A stretch of DNA of 64,000 nucleotides from Pseudomonadota bacterium (GTDB lineage: Bacteria > Pseudomonadota > Gammaproteobacteria > Steroidobacterales > Steroidobacteraceae): positions 1 through 64,000 of the forward strand of contig JAFEDR010000009.1 in the NCBI GenBank assembly GCA_018241525.1, in the 5' to 3' direction. The position numbers were made by a program, and so were the translations under genes. This document shows positions 17,963 to 26,860 of this stretch, piece after piece; within the stretch, counting starts at the first letter, position 1; each line of letters opens with the position of its first letter. The notes beneath the pieces were generated by a model, which did no database searches, was not told the origin of the DNA, and saw only the letters and a list, made by a program, of their open reading frames with translations.

Positions 17963-19366
17963 TCAGGGCATCGGTCCCCAGAGGCGGGCCTCGACGCCAA
18001 GCGTCTCCTCCGCTCGCGGGCACGAGGGCAGCGCGGTCGATTCCGATGACGGCGGCTGCGCACGAAGGTCCTCGAGCGTCTGGGCAAGGGCCGACTGCGC
18101 CTGGTCCATCGTGGTCCACAGCAGGCCGCGCTCGGCGCAGCTGAAGCCGTAGTCGTAGAGCGGCGCGGTGTTCGACGCGCGAAAGTCGAGCGCCTTGACG
18201 GCTGGAAAGTCGATCGGCAGCGTCGCGAAGCGCAGCTGCATGCCGTGCTGCGCCGCGAATTCCGCGGTGAGGGCGAGCTGCGAGCGCGAGAAGTGCCTCA
18301 TCCCGGCCGCGATGCTGCGGCTCACGATCGGGAGCGTCCGGGCGGGCGTCGTGTGCGGCAGGCCGGTTACCTGGCCGTTGATCAGCACGTAGATTTCGCC
18401 GCCCGTCAGCAGGTCACGCGGCGCGCCGGCGAGCAGGACTGCTTCCGGCAGCACGAAGAAAGGCAGCGAGTTCGCGCCGTCGACGTGCATCTCGTCGTAC
18501 AGGGCCCGCCCGTCGCCGACGGTCATCACCACCGGCGGCAGCAGCCCGGGGATGCTGGACGAGGCGACCAGCACGTCGCGGAACAGCCGGCGCGCGGCCT
18601 CCGTGCCGATACCGGCGATGGCCCCGAGGTTCCAGATGACCGGCTCCTCCTTGTCGAGATCGGTCGTCGCGACGAGCAGCAGGCGCCCGGTCGCCGCCTC
18701 CTTTGCGACGGCGCGCAGCAGGTCGGCGGTGACGAATTCATCCACGAGGCGAGCCAGCTCCTCGCCGCGGTAGACGCCCGGCCGGAAGAGGAGATCCAGC
18801 GTTCGCGGGCGCAGCAGAGCGGCGCGGTGCGTGCCCCGGAAGGCATCCTGCAGCTGCGCGTCCCAGCTCGGGCCGAGGAAGGCGAACGGCGCGAGCAGCG
18901 CGCCCGTGCTGACGCCGGTCACGATCTCGAACCGGGGCCGGTCGCCACGGCGGGTCAGGCCGATGAGTGCTCCGGCACCAAAGGCTCCGCCGGCGCCCCC
19001 GCCGGACAGCGCCAGCACGTGGATGCGCCCGTCGCGCGAGGCCTCGCGGAGCTGCTGCCACGCGATCGGCGCGCCGGAGTCGACGCCGCGCCAATCGAGG
19101 CTGGCCATCCGGACGTCGGCCGGGAAGCCGACCGGCGCGGTGGCCTCGGCGACCACCGGCGGCGCGGCTCGCCTCGACACGCCGGCGCAGCCGAGCAGAG
19201 GCAGGCAGAGCGCCGCGCAGAGGAGCATGAGAAGCCCCGGCACGGTCCGCCGGCGAGCGCATCCTTCGCCTGCGGCCCGATGCTCACGCGACCCGCTGCC
19301 AGGCGATGCCGGGGCCGGGGCCGGCCACGTTCCTCGGGACATTCTCGAACTCGTGGCGTTGATCAT
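17963..19366 (-). CDS. Patatin-like phospholipase lipoprotein
   Basis: A 467-residue protein with a signal peptide ending LPLLGC, a strong lipobox, so the enzyme is probably anchored to the envelope. The patatin core has LALSGGGAGGAFGAGAL, the nucleophile elbow GVSTG and the Asp in VDGANS. It therefore has a complete dyad, unlike the cytoplasmic patatin at 12.3 kb only in location. I chose the ATG at 19366, which leaves a 14-bp gap after tetR. It probably shares a transcript with the TetR gene upstream and the PagL-like gene downstream. Substrate is likely phospholipid or another acyl ester of the envelope. Confidence 0.87.
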   Translation of the reverse strand: MINATSSRMSRGTWPAPAPASPGSGSREHRAAGEGCARRRTVPGLLMLLCAALCLPLLGCAGVSRRAAPPVVAEATAPVGFPADVRMASLDWRGVDSGAPIAWQQLREASRDGRIHVLALSGGGAGGAFGAGALIGLTRRGDRPRFEIVTGVSTGALLAPFAFLGPSWDAQLQDAFRGTHRAALLRPRTLDLLFRPGVYRGEELARLVDEFVTADLLRAVAKEAATGRLLLVATTDLDKEEPVIWNLGAIAGIGTEAARRLFRDVLVASSSIPGLLPPVVMTVGDGRALYDEMHVDGANSLPFFVLPEAVLLAGAPRDLLTGGEIYVLINGQVTGLPHTTPARTLPIVSRSIAAGMRHFSRSQLALTAEFAAQHGMQLRFATLPIDFPAVKALDFRASNTAPLYDYGFSCAERGLLWTTMDQAQSALAQTLEDLRAQPPSSESTALPSCPRAEETLGVEARLWGPMP

Positions 19367-19380
19367 GGCGACACCCGCCC

Positions 19381-20088
19381 CTATCCCGCGGCGGTCGACG
19401 CGACGGCCCGCCCGCAGGCCACCGCGTTGACGATCAGCTCGATGGCGGGCTCGAGCAGTGGGCCCGGCGACGTCGCGGCACGACGCGGGGAAGACCCGCG
19501 GCCAGCGCCCAGTTGCAAAACGCCATAGGTGAACCGCCAGAGGACCGCGGCGATCATCTTCGGATCGCCCGTGACGCCCTGCAGGGAGCCGTCCACGACG
19601 CCGTTGGCGATCGCGCGCGCGATCACGCGCCGGCACGGCTCGCTCTTCGAGCCCAGGAAGTCGCCGCCGCTCCGGCCGCCACGCTCGAGCGACAGGATCT
19701 CGCCGCGCACCAGCGACTCGAAATGAACGCCCTGCGCCTCCGCGAACCGGGCGCTCGCGCCGATCACGGCGCGCAATTGCGCGCAACCGTTCGGCTCGCC
19801 TGCCGCGGCCGCGGACATCTGGCGCGCCAGCAGCTCCACGGCGCGATCCCGGATGCCGAGCAGCAGGTCGCCCTTGGTCCTGAAATAGAGGTACACGAGC
19901 GCGCGCGACAGGCGGGCGTGCCGCGCCACGCTGACGACCGTCAGCGCGTCCCAGCCGCGGGCGGTGGCGATGTGCTCCGCGGCGTTCAGGATCTCCGTTC
20001 GGCGCCGCATCCGCTCCTCGGCGCGGCGCTCGATGAGATCGCGCTCCCGCAGGCTCACCGGTCCGATCAGGTTCTCATCTGGGGTCAT
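19381..20088 (-). CDS. TetR-family regulator (gene 2 of the divergent pair)
   Basis: A 235-residue regulator. The N-terminal HTH is at about residues 35-80 (ILNAAEHIATARGWDALTVVSVARHARLSRALVYLYF). The ligand domain is not recognised, and the C-terminus is Arg/Ser/Pro-rich. It is transcribed away from a second TetR gene across a 148-bp region with two copies of the ACTGTAC...CAGT operator. It leads a probable operon with the patatin lipoprotein and PagL-like genes. Which of the two TetR proteins binds the shared operator cannot be decided from sequence. Confidence 0.88.
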   Translation of the reverse strand: MTPDENLIGPVSLRERDLIERRAEERMRRRTEILNAAEHIATARGWDALTVVSVARHARLSRALVYLYFRTKGDLLLGIRDRAVELLARQMSAAAAGEPNGCAQLRAVIGASARFAEAQGVHFESLVRGEILSLERGGRSGGDFLGSKSEPCRRVIARAIANGVVDGSLQGVTGDPKMIAAVLWRFTYGVLQLGAGRGSSPRRAATSPGPLLEPAIELIVNAVACGRAVASTAAG

Positions 20089-20153
20089 CGTTCGATCCCG
20101 CTTGCAGTGTCCACCCGGTCCGCGTCCCGCTCGGGCATCCTCGGTTCGTGTGA

Positions 20154-20168
20154 ACTGTACCGTTCAGT
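20154..20168. promoter_or_regulatory. TetR-type operator, site 2 (leftward tetR)
   Basis: ACTGTAC-C-GTTCAGT, one mismatch from the perfect palindrome. It lies just downstream of a leftward promoter: TTGACA as TGTCAA at 20194-20199, a 17-bp spacer, and TAAGAT as ATCTTA at 20171-20176. It would block transcription of the TetR-patatin-PagL genes. Confidence 0.72.
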
Positions 20169-20177
20169 ACATCTTAG

Positions 20178-20219
20178 TTGCAGCGGGTACCCCTGTCAAG
20201 CTAAACTGTACTTATCAGT
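20178..20219 (+). promoter_or_regulatory. Rightward tetR promoter with TetR-type operator (site 3)
   Basis: TTGCAG (20178-20183), an 18-bp spacer and TAAACT (20202-20207) form a plausible promoter. The operator copy ACTGTAC-T-TATCAGT (20205-20219) overlaps the last three bases of the -10 box. It is the least symmetric of the five copies. It serves the AefR-like tetR gene starting at 20237. Confidence 0.65.
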
Positions 20220-20236
20220 TCTGTTACGGGCGTGCC

Positions 20237-20845
20237 ATGAAGACCAAGACCGAAGCCAAGCGACTCGCCATCCTCAAAGCCGCCGCGGACGTGTTCCGGC
20301 GCATGGGCTTCGAGCGAGCCTCGATGTCAGAGATCCAGAAGACCGTCGGCGGCTCGAAGGCGACGCTCTACAACTACTTTCCGTCCAAGGAACGCCTGTT
20401 CTTCGAGGTGATGTACCAGGCCAACGAGGCGCAGCTGGCGGAGGTCGTCGGGCTCCTCGACGACGACGCGCCGGACCTGCGCGTTGCCCTGCTCGACTTC
20501 GGCTGCCAGCTGCTGCGCTTCGTCTACACGCCGGACGCGATCGCGATTCGGCGCCTGGCGATCGCCGAGGCCGCGCAATCCGAGATCGGCAAGATGTGCT
20601 TTGAACGGGCCAACGTGCCGACCGAGAAGCGCGTGGCCGAGTTCCTGAAGCGGGCCATGAAGCGCGGCGAGCTGCGCACGTCCGATCCCAAACACGCGGC
20701 CATCCACCTGCTGGCGCTGCTCGAGAGCGAGTACCTGCTGCGGATCCTGTTCGGCGCCACGACACCGCCGAAGGCCGAGGCCCTGAACGCCGCGGCACGG
20801 CGCGCGGTGGACGTCTTCCTGAACGGCTACGGGAAGCGGAGCTAG
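20237..20845 (+). CDS. TetR-family regulator (AefR-like, gene 1 of the divergent pair)
   Basis: A 202-residue repressor. The HTH spans about residues 8-55, with the classic recognition segment KTVGGSKATLYNYFPSKERLFFEVM. The C-terminal domain resembles the AefR/TetR_C group: AIRRLAIAEAAQSEIGKMCFE and then PKHAAIHLLALLESEYLLRILFG. Its start lies 18 bp after an operator copy, so it is probably autoregulated. It is the best candidate to bind the 15-bp palindrome at five promoters in this window, because AefR-like repressors often control efflux operons. That assignment is an inference. Confidence 0.9.
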   Translation: MKTKTEAKRLAILKAAADVFRRMGFERASMSEIQKTVGGSKATLYNYFPSKERLFFEVMYQANEAQLAEVVGLLDDDAPDLRVALLDFGCQLLRFVYTPDAIAIRRLAIAEAAQSEIGKMCFERANVPTEKRVAEFLKRAMKRGELRTSDPKHAAIHLLALLESEYLLRILFGATTPPKAEALNAAARRAVDVFLNGYGKRS

Positions 20846-20901
20846 CCTCGCGCGCACCGGCTGCCCCGTGCCCCCCGCCACGCCGGTTGAGGAATCTCTG
20901 C

Positions 20902-21360
20902 ATGGAATACTCCGTCATCGCCGCCACCGCGGGTCTCGCCGGATCGCTGCTCGGCGGGATGTCGACGTTCGCCGCATCGTGGCTCACGACGCGCGCACAG
21001 CACCGCACGCAGACGACCGTCCAGCAGGCCGCGCACCGCGAGCGTCTGTACGCGGACTTCATCGGCGAGGCCTCGCGACACCTGGTTCGCGCGTGGGGCC
21101 ACCAGCTGAACCGCCCGCAGGGACTCGCCGGCCTCTACTCGCTGGTGGAGCGCATGCGCCTGACGTCCTCCGACGCCGTGATCGGCGCGGCGGAGTCGGT
21201 GATCGCCGACATCATTTCGGCCTATAGCGCGCCGAACCGCAGCTACGAGGAGCTCCAGCGGCGAGTCCTGGCCGGCGACGTCGACACACCGTTGACGCGC
21301 TTCAGCCGGGAATGCCGCGCGGAACTGAAGCAGCTGACGCCCGCGCACGTGGCCCGCTAG
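20902..21360 (+). CDS. Membrane-anchored protein of unknown function
   Basis: A 152-residue protein. One hydrophobic N-terminal helix (about 5-30, VIAATAGLAGSLLGGMSTFAAS) is followed by a charged, helical cytoplasmic domain (TQTTVQQAAHRERLYADFIGEASRHL). GAGGAA lies eight bases before the ATG at 20902. The gene is 56 bp after the AefR-like tetR and may be on its transcript. Small proteins of this shape are frequent as uncharacterised genes in proteobacteria. I do not recognise a function. Confidence 0.65.
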   Translation: MEYSVIAATAGLAGSLLGGMSTFAASWLTTRAQHRTQTTVQQAAHRERLYADFIGEASRHLVRAWGHQLNRPQGLAGLYSLVERMRLTSSDAVIGAAESVIADIISAYSAPNRSYEELQRRVLAGDVDTPLTRFSRECRAELKQLTPAHVAR

Positions 21361-21751
21361 GCAAGGACCTGCCGCAGGCGCACCCGCCCGGTGGCGGCGG
21401 CGCGCGCGCCGACCCCGGAACCGAGCGTCGGCGCCGGGCTCCTCGTGCCGGGACGCGATGGACGGCTGCCCCGCGTCCCGCTCGACCCGGGCGTACGCCC
21501 GGCGGGTCTGGACCCCCTGATCGTGGGAGCACGGCGCGCGGGTTCCGCACCGCCTGCAGTATCTTCCACCTCGCCCTCGGCGAGGCCGCGGTCGGCTCGC
21601 ACGCACGACCCGACGATCCATCGCACAAGGCTCGTTCACGGGCGCCCGCGTCCGGCTGGCGCCGCGTCGGCGTTGCCGGAAGCGACCCGATCCTCCGCGT
21701 CGCCAGGCCCGGGGCCTGGTGTTTCGGAGGGATCGACTGCCTCCTACGGCA
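21361..21751. other. Intergenic region between convergent genes
   Basis: About 390 bp between convergent stops. It is GC-rich, with short open frames of skewed composition only. I see no RNA gene, repeat or clear terminator with a T-run. Confidence 0.5.
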
Positions 21752-22462
21752 TCAGGGTCGCCGCGACAGGCCGCGGCGGTAGGCGGTGCCGGAAACGACG
21801 GAGGTCGCACCGGGCTTCTTGTCCACGGTCGGCGGGATGCTCTGAATGTCGTTCAGTCGGGTCGCGAGCGAGGCCACCTCGGCCGCGATGACGCTCAGCC
21901 GGCGTCGGCTCCGACGGGCGTTCTGACGCAGCGTCTCGAAGGCGACGTGACGCGGCACGCCGCGGTGCGCCATCAGCAGTCCCACGGCCACCCCGACCTC
22001 GCTGTTGGTGTCGACCACCTCCCGCAGCCGGGTGACCTCCGCGGCCAGCGCCGCCCGGTCCCGGGCGCGCCTCAGCGCCACGTACACGCCGGGCGCAAAC
22101 TGCACGGGATCCACCGGCTTGACGAAGTAGCCCACGGCACCGGCATCGATCGCACGCCGGATGCGCTCGGGACTGCCGTTCGCGCTCATGAACACGAGCG
22201 GAACGGCGGCCTCGGCCCAGGTGGTCGCGAAGGCGGCGCCTTCGCCATCGAAGGCCGACTGATCGACGACCGCGAGCGCGTGCGCCGTCGCCCGCACCTG
22301 GCCGAGCGCCTCGGCCGCGCTCGTCGACGGCGTGACCGCGAGACCTGCGCGACGCAGCACCTCGGCCAGCGTCGCGACGATCATGGGGTCCTTGTCCATG
22401 ACGAGCACCGGTCCCGCGTCCGTCGACGGAACGAGCGGCGGCTCCACCCTGACGTCATTCAT
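21752..22462 (-). CDS. ANTAR-domain response regulator (RNA-binding antiterminator)
   Basis: A 236-residue protein. An N-terminal receiver covers about residues 17-135: VLVMDKDPMIVATLAEVL, phospho-acceptor Asp in ALAVVDQ, and the Lys in GYFVKPVDP. A coiled-coil linker follows, then an ANTAR domain at about 160-200: AVGLLMAHRGVPRHVAFETLRQNARRSRRRL. ANTAR dimers bind paired hexaloop hairpins in leader RNA and prevent termination. I chose the start at 22462 (MNDVRVEP), preceded by a GAGG/GGAG stretch. It lies 74 bp after the Emr-type pump gene and may be the last gene of that operon. It is a close relative of the ANTAR protein at 29635. Confidence 0.88.
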   Translation of the reverse strand: MNDVRVEPPLVPSTDAGPVLVMDKDPMIVATLAEVLRRAGLAVTPSTSAAEALGQVRATAHALAVVDQSAFDGEGAAFATTWAEAAVPLVFMSANGSPERIRRAIDAGAVGYFVKPVDPVQFAPGVYVALRRARDRAALAAEVTRLREVVDTNSEVGVAVGLLMAHRGVPRHVAFETLRQNARRSRRRLSVIAAEVASLATRLNDIQSIPPTVDKKPGATSVVSGTAYRRGLSRRP

Positions 22463-22536
22463 CTCCAGTTCCTCATCCCGTTGCATGCGCAATACCCTCT
22501 CCCGCCCGGCCCGCGCCGGCTGCGGCCCTCCAAGTC

Positions 22537-24081
22537 TCAGTGACCGACGGAATTCGCGCTGACCGCCCGGGTCGGCTTCGGCGCGAGCACGATCAGCACC
22601 GACGCCACCACGAAGATCGCGCCGATGACCATCATCAGGCGATTCGTCGCGAGCATCAGGCTCTGGCTCGTGACCAGATAGTCGACCAGCGCCCGCGCAC
22701 CGGTCGTGAGCGGTCCCAGGTGCGGCAGCGTCCGGCCGACGATGCCCGCGCCGTCGATGATGCCGCTCAGCTTGGCGTGCGCCTCGATGCTCGAGTTCTG
22801 CCAGGTCGTCGTCACGAGCGAGGTCGCGAAGGCGCCCGAGAGCGTGCGCACGAAGTTCATCAGGCCCGAGGCGGAGGCCGTCTCCGACTCCTCGACCGAC
22901 GCCATCGCGACGCCGGTCAGCGGCACGTAGAAGAGCGGCAGCCCCACCCCCATGAAGATGAGCGGCAGGCAGATCTGCCAGTACGTCATGTCGGAGTTGG
23001 CGACCGACCGCCACAGCGTGACGATGCCGAGCCACAGGACCCCGGTGAAGATCAGGTAGCGGGCGTCGATCCGCGTCGCCCAGTTCGCGGCCAACGGCGA
23101 GAACACGACCGACAGCAGCCCGCCCCAGGCGACCACCATGCCCGCCCAGGTGGTCGTGTAGCCCATGTTGTACTGCAACCAGAGCGGCGTCAGCACGTTG
23201 AGCCCGAAGAACGCCCCGAAGGCGAGCGCCAGCACCAGCATGCAGGCGGTAAATCCGCGATGGCGGAACACGCGCAGGTTGACGATCGGGTGCTCCTCGG
23301 TGAGCTCCCAGATCACGAACGCCAGGAACCCGACCACCGCGGTGGCCGCCAGCACGCGGATCTCCGGCGAGGCGAACCAGTCGAGGTCCTTGCCCTCGTC
23401 GAGCATGATCTGCAGCGCCGCCACCCAGAGGATCAGGAGCACCATGCCGACCATGTCGACCCGGCTCCTGACGCGCTCGCCCTCGTAGCGCCGCAGCAGG
23501 CCCCACGAGATCCAGCTGAACAGCAGTGCCGCCGGCACGTTGATGAAGAACACCCACGGCCAGCTGTAGTTGTCGCACAGCCAGCCGCCGAGCACCGGAC
23601 CCACCACCGGGGCCAGCAGCGTCGTCATCGCCCACAGGCCCATCGCCTGCATGGTCTTCTCGCGGGGGAAGATCCGCAGCAGCAGCGTCTGCGACAGCGC
23701 CATCAGCGGGCCGCCCGCCAGGCCCTGCAGGATGCGCATCGCGATCAGCATTCCGAGCGAGGTCGACAGGCCGCAGAGCAGCGAGAACACGCCGAACGCC
23801 GCGACCGAGAGCGAGAACATCCGGACGCCGCCGAAGCGCGAGGCCAGCCAGCCCGTCAGCGGCACCGTGATGGCCTCGGCCACCGCGTACGAGGTGATCA
23901 CCCAGGTGCCCTGGCTCGAGCCGGCCCCGAGCGCCCCGGCGATGTTCGGCACGGTGACGTTGGCGATCGTCATATTGAGGACGGCGACGAAGTTGGCGAG
24001 CGCGAGTACGATCGCGCCCACCCACAGCATCGGACCCTCGAGCGCCGTCTCTGCGGCGCTGCTGTTGGTCACAGAGGTCAC
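22537..24081 (-). CDS. emrB: MFS drug transporter, DHA2 family (EmrB/QacA type, 14 TM)
   Basis: A 514-residue inner-membrane antiporter. Early motifs are NMTIANVTVPNIAGALGAGSS (TM1/motif D1) and then TGWLASRFGGVRMFSLSVAAFG (motif A). The length fits 14 helices. GTG start with GGGAG upstream. It lies 13 bp after the EmrA-like adaptor gene and forms with it and the OMF gene a complete EmrAB-TolC-type system. The operon promoter, upstream of 26547, carries a perfect TetR-type operator. Likely substrates are hydrophobic toxic compounds, not predictable in detail. Confidence 0.95.
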   Translation of the reverse strand: MTSVTNSSAAETALEGPMLWVGAIVLALANFVAVLNMTIANVTVPNIAGALGAGSSQGTWVITSYAVAEAITVPLTGWLASRFGGVRMFSLSVAAFGVFSLLCGLSTSLGMLIAMRILQGLAGGPLMALSQTLLLRIFPREKTMQAMGLWAMTTLLAPVVGPVLGGWLCDNYSWPWVFFINVPAALLFSWISWGLLRRYEGERVRSRVDMVGMVLLILWVAALQIMLDEGKDLDWFASPEIRVLAATAVVGFLAFVIWELTEEHPIVNLRVFRHRGFTACMLVLALAFGAFFGLNVLTPLWLQYNMGYTTTWAGMVVAWGGLLSVVFSPLAANWATRIDARYLIFTGVLWLGIVTLWRSVANSDMTYWQICLPLIFMGVGLPLFYVPLTGVAMASVEESETASASGLMNFVRTLSGAFATSLVTTTWQNSSIEAHAKLSGIIDGAGIVGRTLPHLGPLTTGARALVDYLVTSQSLMLATNRLMMVIGAIFVVASVLIVLAPKPTRAVSANSVGH

Positions 24082-24094
24082 GTCAGGTCTCCCG

Positions 24095-25057
24095 TCAGCC
24101 GGTCACGCCGACATCGATCTTGGCCGTCATCGACAGGCCCACGCGCAGCGGATGGGCCTGCAGCTCGCCCGGCTCGAGCCGGATGCGGACCGGCAGGCGC
24201 TGCACGACCTTGATCCAGTTGCCGGTGGCGTTCTGCGCCGGGATCAGCGCGAACGCGGAGCCCGTGCCGCCGTTGAAGCCCTCGACATGACCGTGGAACT
24301 CGACGTGGTGGCCGTAGAGGTCCGACACCAGGCGCACGCTCTGGCCGACGCGGACGTCCTTGAGCTGGATCTCCTTGAAGTTGGCGTTGACGTAGATGTC
24401 GTTGACCGGCACGACCGACAGGAGCGGCAGGCTCGGCTGAATCCGCTGCCCGAGCTGGACCTCGCGGCGCGCGACCACACCGTCGATCGGCGCGCGGATC
24501 ACAGTGCGCTCGAGGTCGAGCCGGGTGCGCTCGACGCGCGCCTGCGCGAGCGCCACGCTCGCGCGTGCCGCCTGCAGCGCCGCCGTCGCGAGGCTGGAGC
24601 CGTTCTTGACGTGCGTCAGCTCGTCCCCGGAGATCGAACCGGAGCCGGCAAGCGGCAGCCGACGGCTCAGGTCGATGCCGGCACGCTCGGAGTCGGCGAC
24701 CGCCGCGGCCTGCTGCGCCTTCGCCCGGGCGAGGTCCGCCTCGGCCTGCGCGAGCGCCAGGCTGGCGTCGGTCGGGTCGAGGGTGACGATCACCTCGCCC
24801 TTCTTCACGGGCTGTGAATCGACGACCCGCACCTCGGCCACGAGGCCGTCGACCTGCGAGGTCACGATCGCGGTGTCGGCCGCGGTGTAGGCATCGTCGG
24901 TGCTCTCGAAACGCGACCCCACATACACCTGGTAGGAGGCGTAGGCCGCGCCGGAGGCAAGCACCGCGCCGATCAGCACGCCGAGCGCGAGGCGCCGCGG
25001 GCCGCGGGCGGCCGGCGGGTTGGGAGCAGTGGACGGAGTGGCAGTTTCAGTGTTCAC
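24095..25057 (-). CDS. emrA: HlyD-family periplasmic adaptor (EmrA type)
   Basis: A 320-residue adaptor with one N-terminal transmembrane helix (about 24-46, LALGVLIGAVLASGAAYASYQVYV). FESTDDAYTAADTAIVTSQVDGLVAEV follows, the hallmark of EmrA proteins, then a coiled-coil hairpin and the beta-barrel with VIRAPIDGVVARREVQLGQRI and NANFKEIQLKDVRVGQ. GTG start with GAGGAA upstream. It overlaps the stop of the OMF gene by four bases (GTGA), so the two are translationally coupled. It connects the EmrB-like pump to the outer-membrane channel. Confidence 0.95.
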   Translation of the reverse strand: MNTETATPSTAPNPPAARGPRRLALGVLIGAVLASGAAYASYQVYVGSRFESTDDAYTAADTAIVTSQVDGLVAEVRVVDSQPVKKGEVIVTLDPTDASLALAQAEADLARAKAQQAAAVADSERAGIDLSRRLPLAGSGSISGDELTHVKNGSSLATAALQAARASVALAQARVERTRLDLERTVIRAPIDGVVARREVQLGQRIQPSLPLLSVVPVNDIYVNANFKEIQLKDVRVGQSVRLVSDLYGHHVEFHGHVEGFNGGTGSAFALIPAQNATGNWIKVVQRLPVRIRLEPGELQAHPLRVGLSMTAKIDVGVTG

Positions 25058-26547
25058 GACGGATTCCTCTCAGAGTGGGTCTTGATGTGGGAAAGTGAGG
25101 CTGGCTGCTCGTAGCCGCCGCCCAGGGCCTTCACGAGCGAAACGTGCAGGGTCAGTGCGCGCGCCTCGGCGTCCGCGAGGGCACGCTGGGTCGACAGCAG
25201 GACGTCTTCCGCGGCGAGGACGTCGAGGTAGGTGGTCAGCTCGCTCTGGTAGCGGCGTGAGACGATGCGGTGCGCTTCCGCGGCCGCGGCGACCGATGCC
25301 TGCAGCGAGACGAGTTCGCCATCGAGCGCCTGGCGGCTCGTCACGACGTCGGCGACCTCGTGCAGCGCGTTCAGCAGCGCCGCGTTGTAGCTCGCCGCGG
25401 CGGCGTCGTACTCGGCATGGGCGCCGCGCAGCTGGCCCTGCAGGCGGTCCGTATTGAAGATCGGCAGCGACACGGCCGGCCCGACGCTACCGAAGGAGGA
25501 GTTGGACTTCGCGAGGTTGTCGAGGCCGAGCGACAGCAGGCCGGTGACGCCCATTAGGTTGACGCTCGGGTAGAACTCGGCCTTGTGCTGGTCGATGCGG
25601 CGCGCCGCCGCTTCGGTGCGCAGCCGTGCCGCGACGATATCGGGGCGACGGCCGAGCAGGTCGAGGGCCGCGCGTTGCGGCAGGCCGAAAGCGCCTGACA
25701 CCTCGGCGGTCGGCCGGCCGATCGTCAGGGCCCGGTCAGGCCCGGCGCCGGCGAGCGCCGCGAGCGCGCTCTTCTGCAGGCGGATGCGCTCGTCGACGAC
25801 CTGCAGCTCGGCGTTAGCCGCCGCCTGCCGGGCTTCGGCCTGGCGCACGGTATCGAGGGTGAGCAGTTCCTGGCGCTGCCGGCGGCGGACGAGATCCAGC
25901 GTCTGCGTGCGCACCGCAAGCGCAGCCGCCAGCGTGTCGCGCGTCGAGTAGAGGTGAACGAGCTCGGCATAGTTGAGGACGACCGCGGTCGACAGCATCA
26001 GCCGCGTCTGCGCCACCTCGACCTCTCGGGCGTGCTGCTCGCTGATGGCTGCGGCCAGCGCCGCGCGGTTCTTGCCCCAGAAGTCGAGCTCCCAGCCCAC
26101 GTTGAGCGCGACTTGGCCGTAATCCTTCCAGCCCTGCGGGACGGCGGCACGCGGCATCAGGTAGTCGTAGCTCTGCCGCTCCTCCGTAACCTGCGCGCCG
26201 CCGGTCACGGTGGGCTTCAGCGCCGCGCCGGCGAACTGCGTCACCGCCTCGGCGCCACGCAGCCGGGCCACGGCGATGTCCAGCATCGGCGAGTCGCGGA
26301 GCGCGTCCGCCACCAGCGCGTCGAGCTGTGCGTCGTGATAAGAGCGCCACCACTCGGTCGTCGGCCAGTCGGACTCGGACGCCGCGAGCGAGGTCGTGGC
26401 CACGTAGTCGGCGGGCGTCTTCAACGCGACGGCCGCCGGCGTCTGCGGCAGGGCGGCGCAGCCGGCGAGGACGGACAGTACCGAGAGCCCCACCAGGGGG
26501 AAGCGTGCGCGGCGCGGCGCGGGTCGGCGGTCTGCAGGCATTGGCAT
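25054..26547 (-). CDS. Outer-membrane efflux channel lipoprotein (NodT family)
   Basis: A 497-residue TolC/NodT-type channel and the first gene of the Emr operon. A signal peptide ends in SVLAGC (lipobox, Cys near residue 30). Two outer-membrane-efflux repeats follow, each with long Ala-rich helices; YGQVALNVGWELDFWGKNRAAL is a typical NodT segment. The promoter lies at 26596-26624 and overlaps a perfect ACTGTAC-G-GTACAGT operator. It is the second such channel in this window, the other belonging to the RND pump. Confidence 0.93.
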   Translation of the reverse strand: MPMPADRRPAPRRARFPLVGLSVLSVLAGCAALPQTPAAVALKTPADYVATTSLAASESDWPTTEWWRSYHDAQLDALVADALRDSPMLDIAVARLRGAEAVTQFAGAALKPTVTGGAQVTEERQSYDYLMPRAAVPQGWKDYGQVALNVGWELDFWGKNRAALAAAISEQHAREVEVAQTRLMLSTAVVLNYAELVHLYSTRDTLAAALAVRTQTLDLVRRRQRQELLTLDTVRQAEARQAAANAELQVVDERIRLQKSALAALAGAGPDRALTIGRPTAEVSGAFGLPQRAALDLLGRRPDIVAARLRTEAAARRIDQHKAEFYPSVNLMGVTGLLSLGLDNLAKSNSSFGSVGPAVSLPIFNTDRLQGQLRGAHAEYDAAAASYNAALLNALHEVADVVTSRQALDGELVSLQASVAAAAEAHRIVSRRYQSELTTYLDVLAAEDVLLSTQRALADAEARALTLHVSLVKALGGGYEQPASLSHIKTHSERNPS

Positions 26548-26583
26548 GCGGAATCTCCAGGCAGGGGTCGATCTGGTTACCAG

Positions 26584-26624
26584 ACTGTACGGTACAGTTT
26601 AGAGACAGCTCGAGCACCTGTCAA
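26584..26624 (-). promoter_or_regulatory. Emr operon promoter with perfect TetR-type operator (site 4)
   Basis: ACTGTAC-G-GTACAGT (26584-26598) is a perfect 7-1-7 palindrome. It overlaps a leftward promoter: TTGACA as TGTCAA at 26619-26624, a 17-bp spacer, and TAAACT as AGTTTA at 26596-26601. A lone half site ACTGTAC follows at 26630-26636. This is the best copy of the motif in the window. Confidence 0.82.
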
Positions 26625-26819
26625 GCGGAACTGTACCCGCGGGTTCCGTAATGCCTCGCCGGACTCCGAGGGCGTAGGTACCGCGGCCCGGCCGCGCCCG
26701 GCCGGCCGGTGCGCGTGGCGGGAAATCCCAGATATTCCAGGCCGCGGTGCTGCCGGACGGCCGCAGCCGCGGCGCGCGCCGCGCCGGTCCCGTGTCCGGC
26801 GTCCCTGGCACGCCGCGCA

Positions 26820-26860
26820 TTGACCGCCGGCTGCGTGATGTCTAAACTGAACCGTACAGT
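26820..26860 (+). promoter_or_regulatory. AI-2E permease promoter with TetR-type operator (site 5)
   Basis: TTGACC (26820-26825), a 17-bp spacer and TAAACT (26843-26848) form the promoter. The operator ACTGAAC-C-GTACAGT (26846-26860) overlaps the last three bases of the -10 box, the same arrangement as at sites 3 and 4. It places transcription start near 26855, so coding starts upstream of this are excluded. Confidence 0.75.

Noticed and set aside
22463..24025. Long minus-strand extension upstream of the ANTAR regulator
   Set aside because: It overlaps the EmrB-like gene in another frame and is Arg/Gly-rich. The receiver domain starts only at about 22410.
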